From the NCBI RefSeq assembly GCF_008831285.2, contig NC_045148.1:5585001-5647000 (forward strand): a DNA stretch of 62,000 nt, written 5' to 3'. This document shows, piece by piece, positions 59,831-62,000 of this stretch (positions are counted from its first letter, which is position 1; every line of letters begins with the position of its first letter). A model generated the notes under the pieces. That model worked only from the letters and a program-made list of their open reading frames with translations. It ran no database searches and was not told the origin of the DNA. The position numbers and the translations under genes are program-made. Source of the DNA: Nymphaea colorata (taxonomy: Eukaryota; Streptophyta; Magnoliopsida; Nymphaeales; Nymphaeaceae).

Positions 59831-62000
59831 ATCATCGTTTCTGTGAGCTTGTTGCATAACCTTCATCGCAGGCATCAGAAAAATCTCTTGAGCGAGATGG
59901 TAGCGCTGTTGATTCTGATTAATTCCGTTGTTTTTCGTTGATGGGTGTTTCCACATGGGGTTGAAATTAGTTCTCGTATATGGTTTATTTTGAACGCAAT
60001 TTTTTTAGTCTAATCGATTTTTCTCCGGATTTTTGGGCACACTCTTCATCTGTAGGCACTGTCAACGGCCTTCGCATGTGTGAAGTGAGACCTTGTCACT
60101 CTTGGTAAAAAGAAAAAAAAATTGCGTATAGTACGGAAAACTTAGCTGGTTGATGTTCCCTGCATGGGTTTAAAGTGACTGTTGGGTGTTGATGTTGCAT
60201 GTATGTTACTCAGTCTCCTGTTTTTGGAACATGAATTTTCTGTCGTCCAATGGAAATTGCTGGACGGAATACTCGCAAGAGAATTTGCGACCAGAATTTA
60301 TTTCAACATAACACGAAAATAACAGATTGTGCATGTTAAGATGTTTATTACTTCCTAAAAGAATCCGGTCCCTACTCCGTGTAACATGTCCTTTTTTCCA
60401 AAGAAGATATTTTGAATTCTTCAGCCTTGTGCGACGTAGAGTGTTCCTCAGTTTGATATTTCTTTTCCTAGCCTTGGGTGACCTGCTGTATCATGGTGGA
60501 ATTGTGGAGGAACCCTGTTGCATTATAATTAGGATATCTGGAATCTAGAGTTGTGTATCTTCCAACGATTACAAACGGTTGTTCTGAGAAAAACAATGTT
60601 CTGACCATACAACACTACTATTTATCTCCAAAGAACCACACTAAGGCATCAAAGAACAAACAACAAGTCTACAAATAATGGGAATGTGGTCTTTTTATGT
60701 CCACCATGTGACCAACTAGCAAAGCCATGACCGAGTTTAAAGCATATGGCATATAGTCTGTCAAGCTTCCAATGAATCATTAATTAAAATGCTTCTCAAC
60801 TTGATGATTATAAAGATTTCACAGTTAAACACAAATGGATTCTGCAGAACTTCCAGTAAATTTACATCTTTTCATGGATGAAATTTGCAGCCAAATGGAA
60901 TTGTTTTATTCAAGTAATCAGAAACATGATGTGCATTACACTTGGTACTGGAAGCAATTGGCATGCACAATGCTCTGTCAGAGATATAAATGCGTAAAGG
61001 AGTAGAGTACTTGTAATGAGTTTAACAATAAAATTAGTGAGGTGCATATCTGGGTGTATATATATACATATATGAACAGACACAGAATTGTGCATTCACG
61101 ACTATACATACGAAATGTATAACTTTGCAAGTTTTCAAAATCAGACTGCAAAGTTGTAGACTGTTCATTATGGACTACTTGTCTACAGTTTCACCTAACA
61201 GGTAATGACGAACAATTAAAATAGTTAAAGTTAGATGTTGATGATCTCAAGGTGACTCAGCGTGCTCAGTCATTTGTAACATGAATGAAATTGGTCAAAG
61301 GAAGCTAGTCAACAAAAGGAATAGGTGAAATGGAACAGGTATGACATGGGAACAAAGTTGCTACAGGAAGATGAGAAAATTTAACTGTGATACAAGATGA
61401 GACCTTATTAAATTTTTTTAAGTAGATAGCATCGTAACTTCTTCTTCACTAAGAAACCACTTGTGATTGGTATTTTAAGATCTAACATTCTACCTGCAAA
61501 ATATGGACGGTCAGTGTAAAACCTCCAGTAAGCACATCCAATTGACATGCACACGTCAATTCTTCCAAGTCAGTGAGAGAAGGAAGAGCTAAAGTATCTG
61601 TTACCTATGGAACCATTACATTCTCAGTTTCTATGAAAGTGAAGGCCCATTTTGTACAGATGTGGATTCAACCCTTTTTGGTATTATCGCATGCCTAGAC
61701 AAGCTCACACACACCAGGTTGGTAACTGGATCTCCAAAAATACATCATTTCAGATAATCTGGAAGTTGCATCCATTGTTGGTGATCAACTTAACGTTTGG
61801 AAATTTGTGAGTTCTATGATGAAGAATTTCTTTGGCTTTAAGCGATCATATATTAATATTTCTTTATGGATTCCATGACTCTGTTTTGCATTAGATTATG
61901 CTATTTGATGGATCCATGGTGTAACTTTTTTAAATTGTGGAATTATTGTATGTTGTATTTTCCAACTTGAATTTTTACATGCTTCTGAAACTGAAACTTG
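59831..62000. other. AT-rich, possibly intronic or intergenic
   Basis: If the exon at 59645 is real, this would be its first intron or the start of it. The open frame at 60327-60548 has no domain. No repeats stand out. Confidence 0.35.

Overview
The window looks like nuclear DNA of a flowering plant. The reasons are spliced GT-AG gene structure, long AT-rich intergenic stretches, TC/GA/TA microsatellites, and plant-type Copia, LINE, hAT and TRIM elements with a tRNA-iMet primer binding site. I cannot name the species. Only one gene appears intact: a seven-exon gene at 12078-14093 (+) for a 436-residue protein with a bHLH-MYC_N domain, related to the rice RSS3 / Arabidopsis 'WNK-related' group. 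It has a TATA box and a (CT)15 leader. A possible first exon of a secreted protein lies at 59645-59830 but is weakly supported.

Left part (1-11800). A degenerate L1-type LINE lies on the minus strand from about 6640 down to about 3300, with endonuclease and reverse-transcriptase motifs. It is interrupted at 3844-4297 by a complete TRIM with LTRs, PBS, PPT and the 5-bp target duplication ATACT. A long segment at 6761-9713 looks like a solo LTR. Further left are a short DNA transposon with 9-bp target duplications (1492-1840), a 28-bp palindrome and a two-copy tandem repeat.

Middle (14100-32400). Mostly non-coding. It holds a local duplication in which one copy carries a fold-back MITE, a tRNA-derived SINE candidate, a 5'-truncated LINE tail with a 17-bp target duplication, microsatellites including a very large TA/TC/GA fold-back, and a nearly intact hAT transposase gene (29305-31767). 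That gene is one reading frame of 821 codons broken by two stop codons.

Right-centre (33700-50600). This is a retrotransposon graveyard. Copia-1 (about 35330-38010) has a 5' LTR, PBS, gag and part of pol and is truncated in integrase. Copia-2 (38324-43906) is complete, with LTRs of 252 and 253 bp and target duplication AGAAT, but its coding region is broken. It sits inside a roughly 700-bp unit repeated three times head to tail (38020-45268). Copia-3 (about 46612-50591) has lost its reading frames and carries two later insertions: an hAT-type MITE (47951-48153) and a member of the 9-bp-duplication family (49582-49910).

Far right (50600-62000). Low-complexity, AT-rich DNA with an 18-bp-arm hairpin, an hAT-like remnant and the third member of the 9-bp-duplication family (57573-57928, perfect duplication).

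The value of the window is the order in which elements landed on each other, which can be read from target-site duplications and empty sites. I found no operon-like or defence-like novel system.
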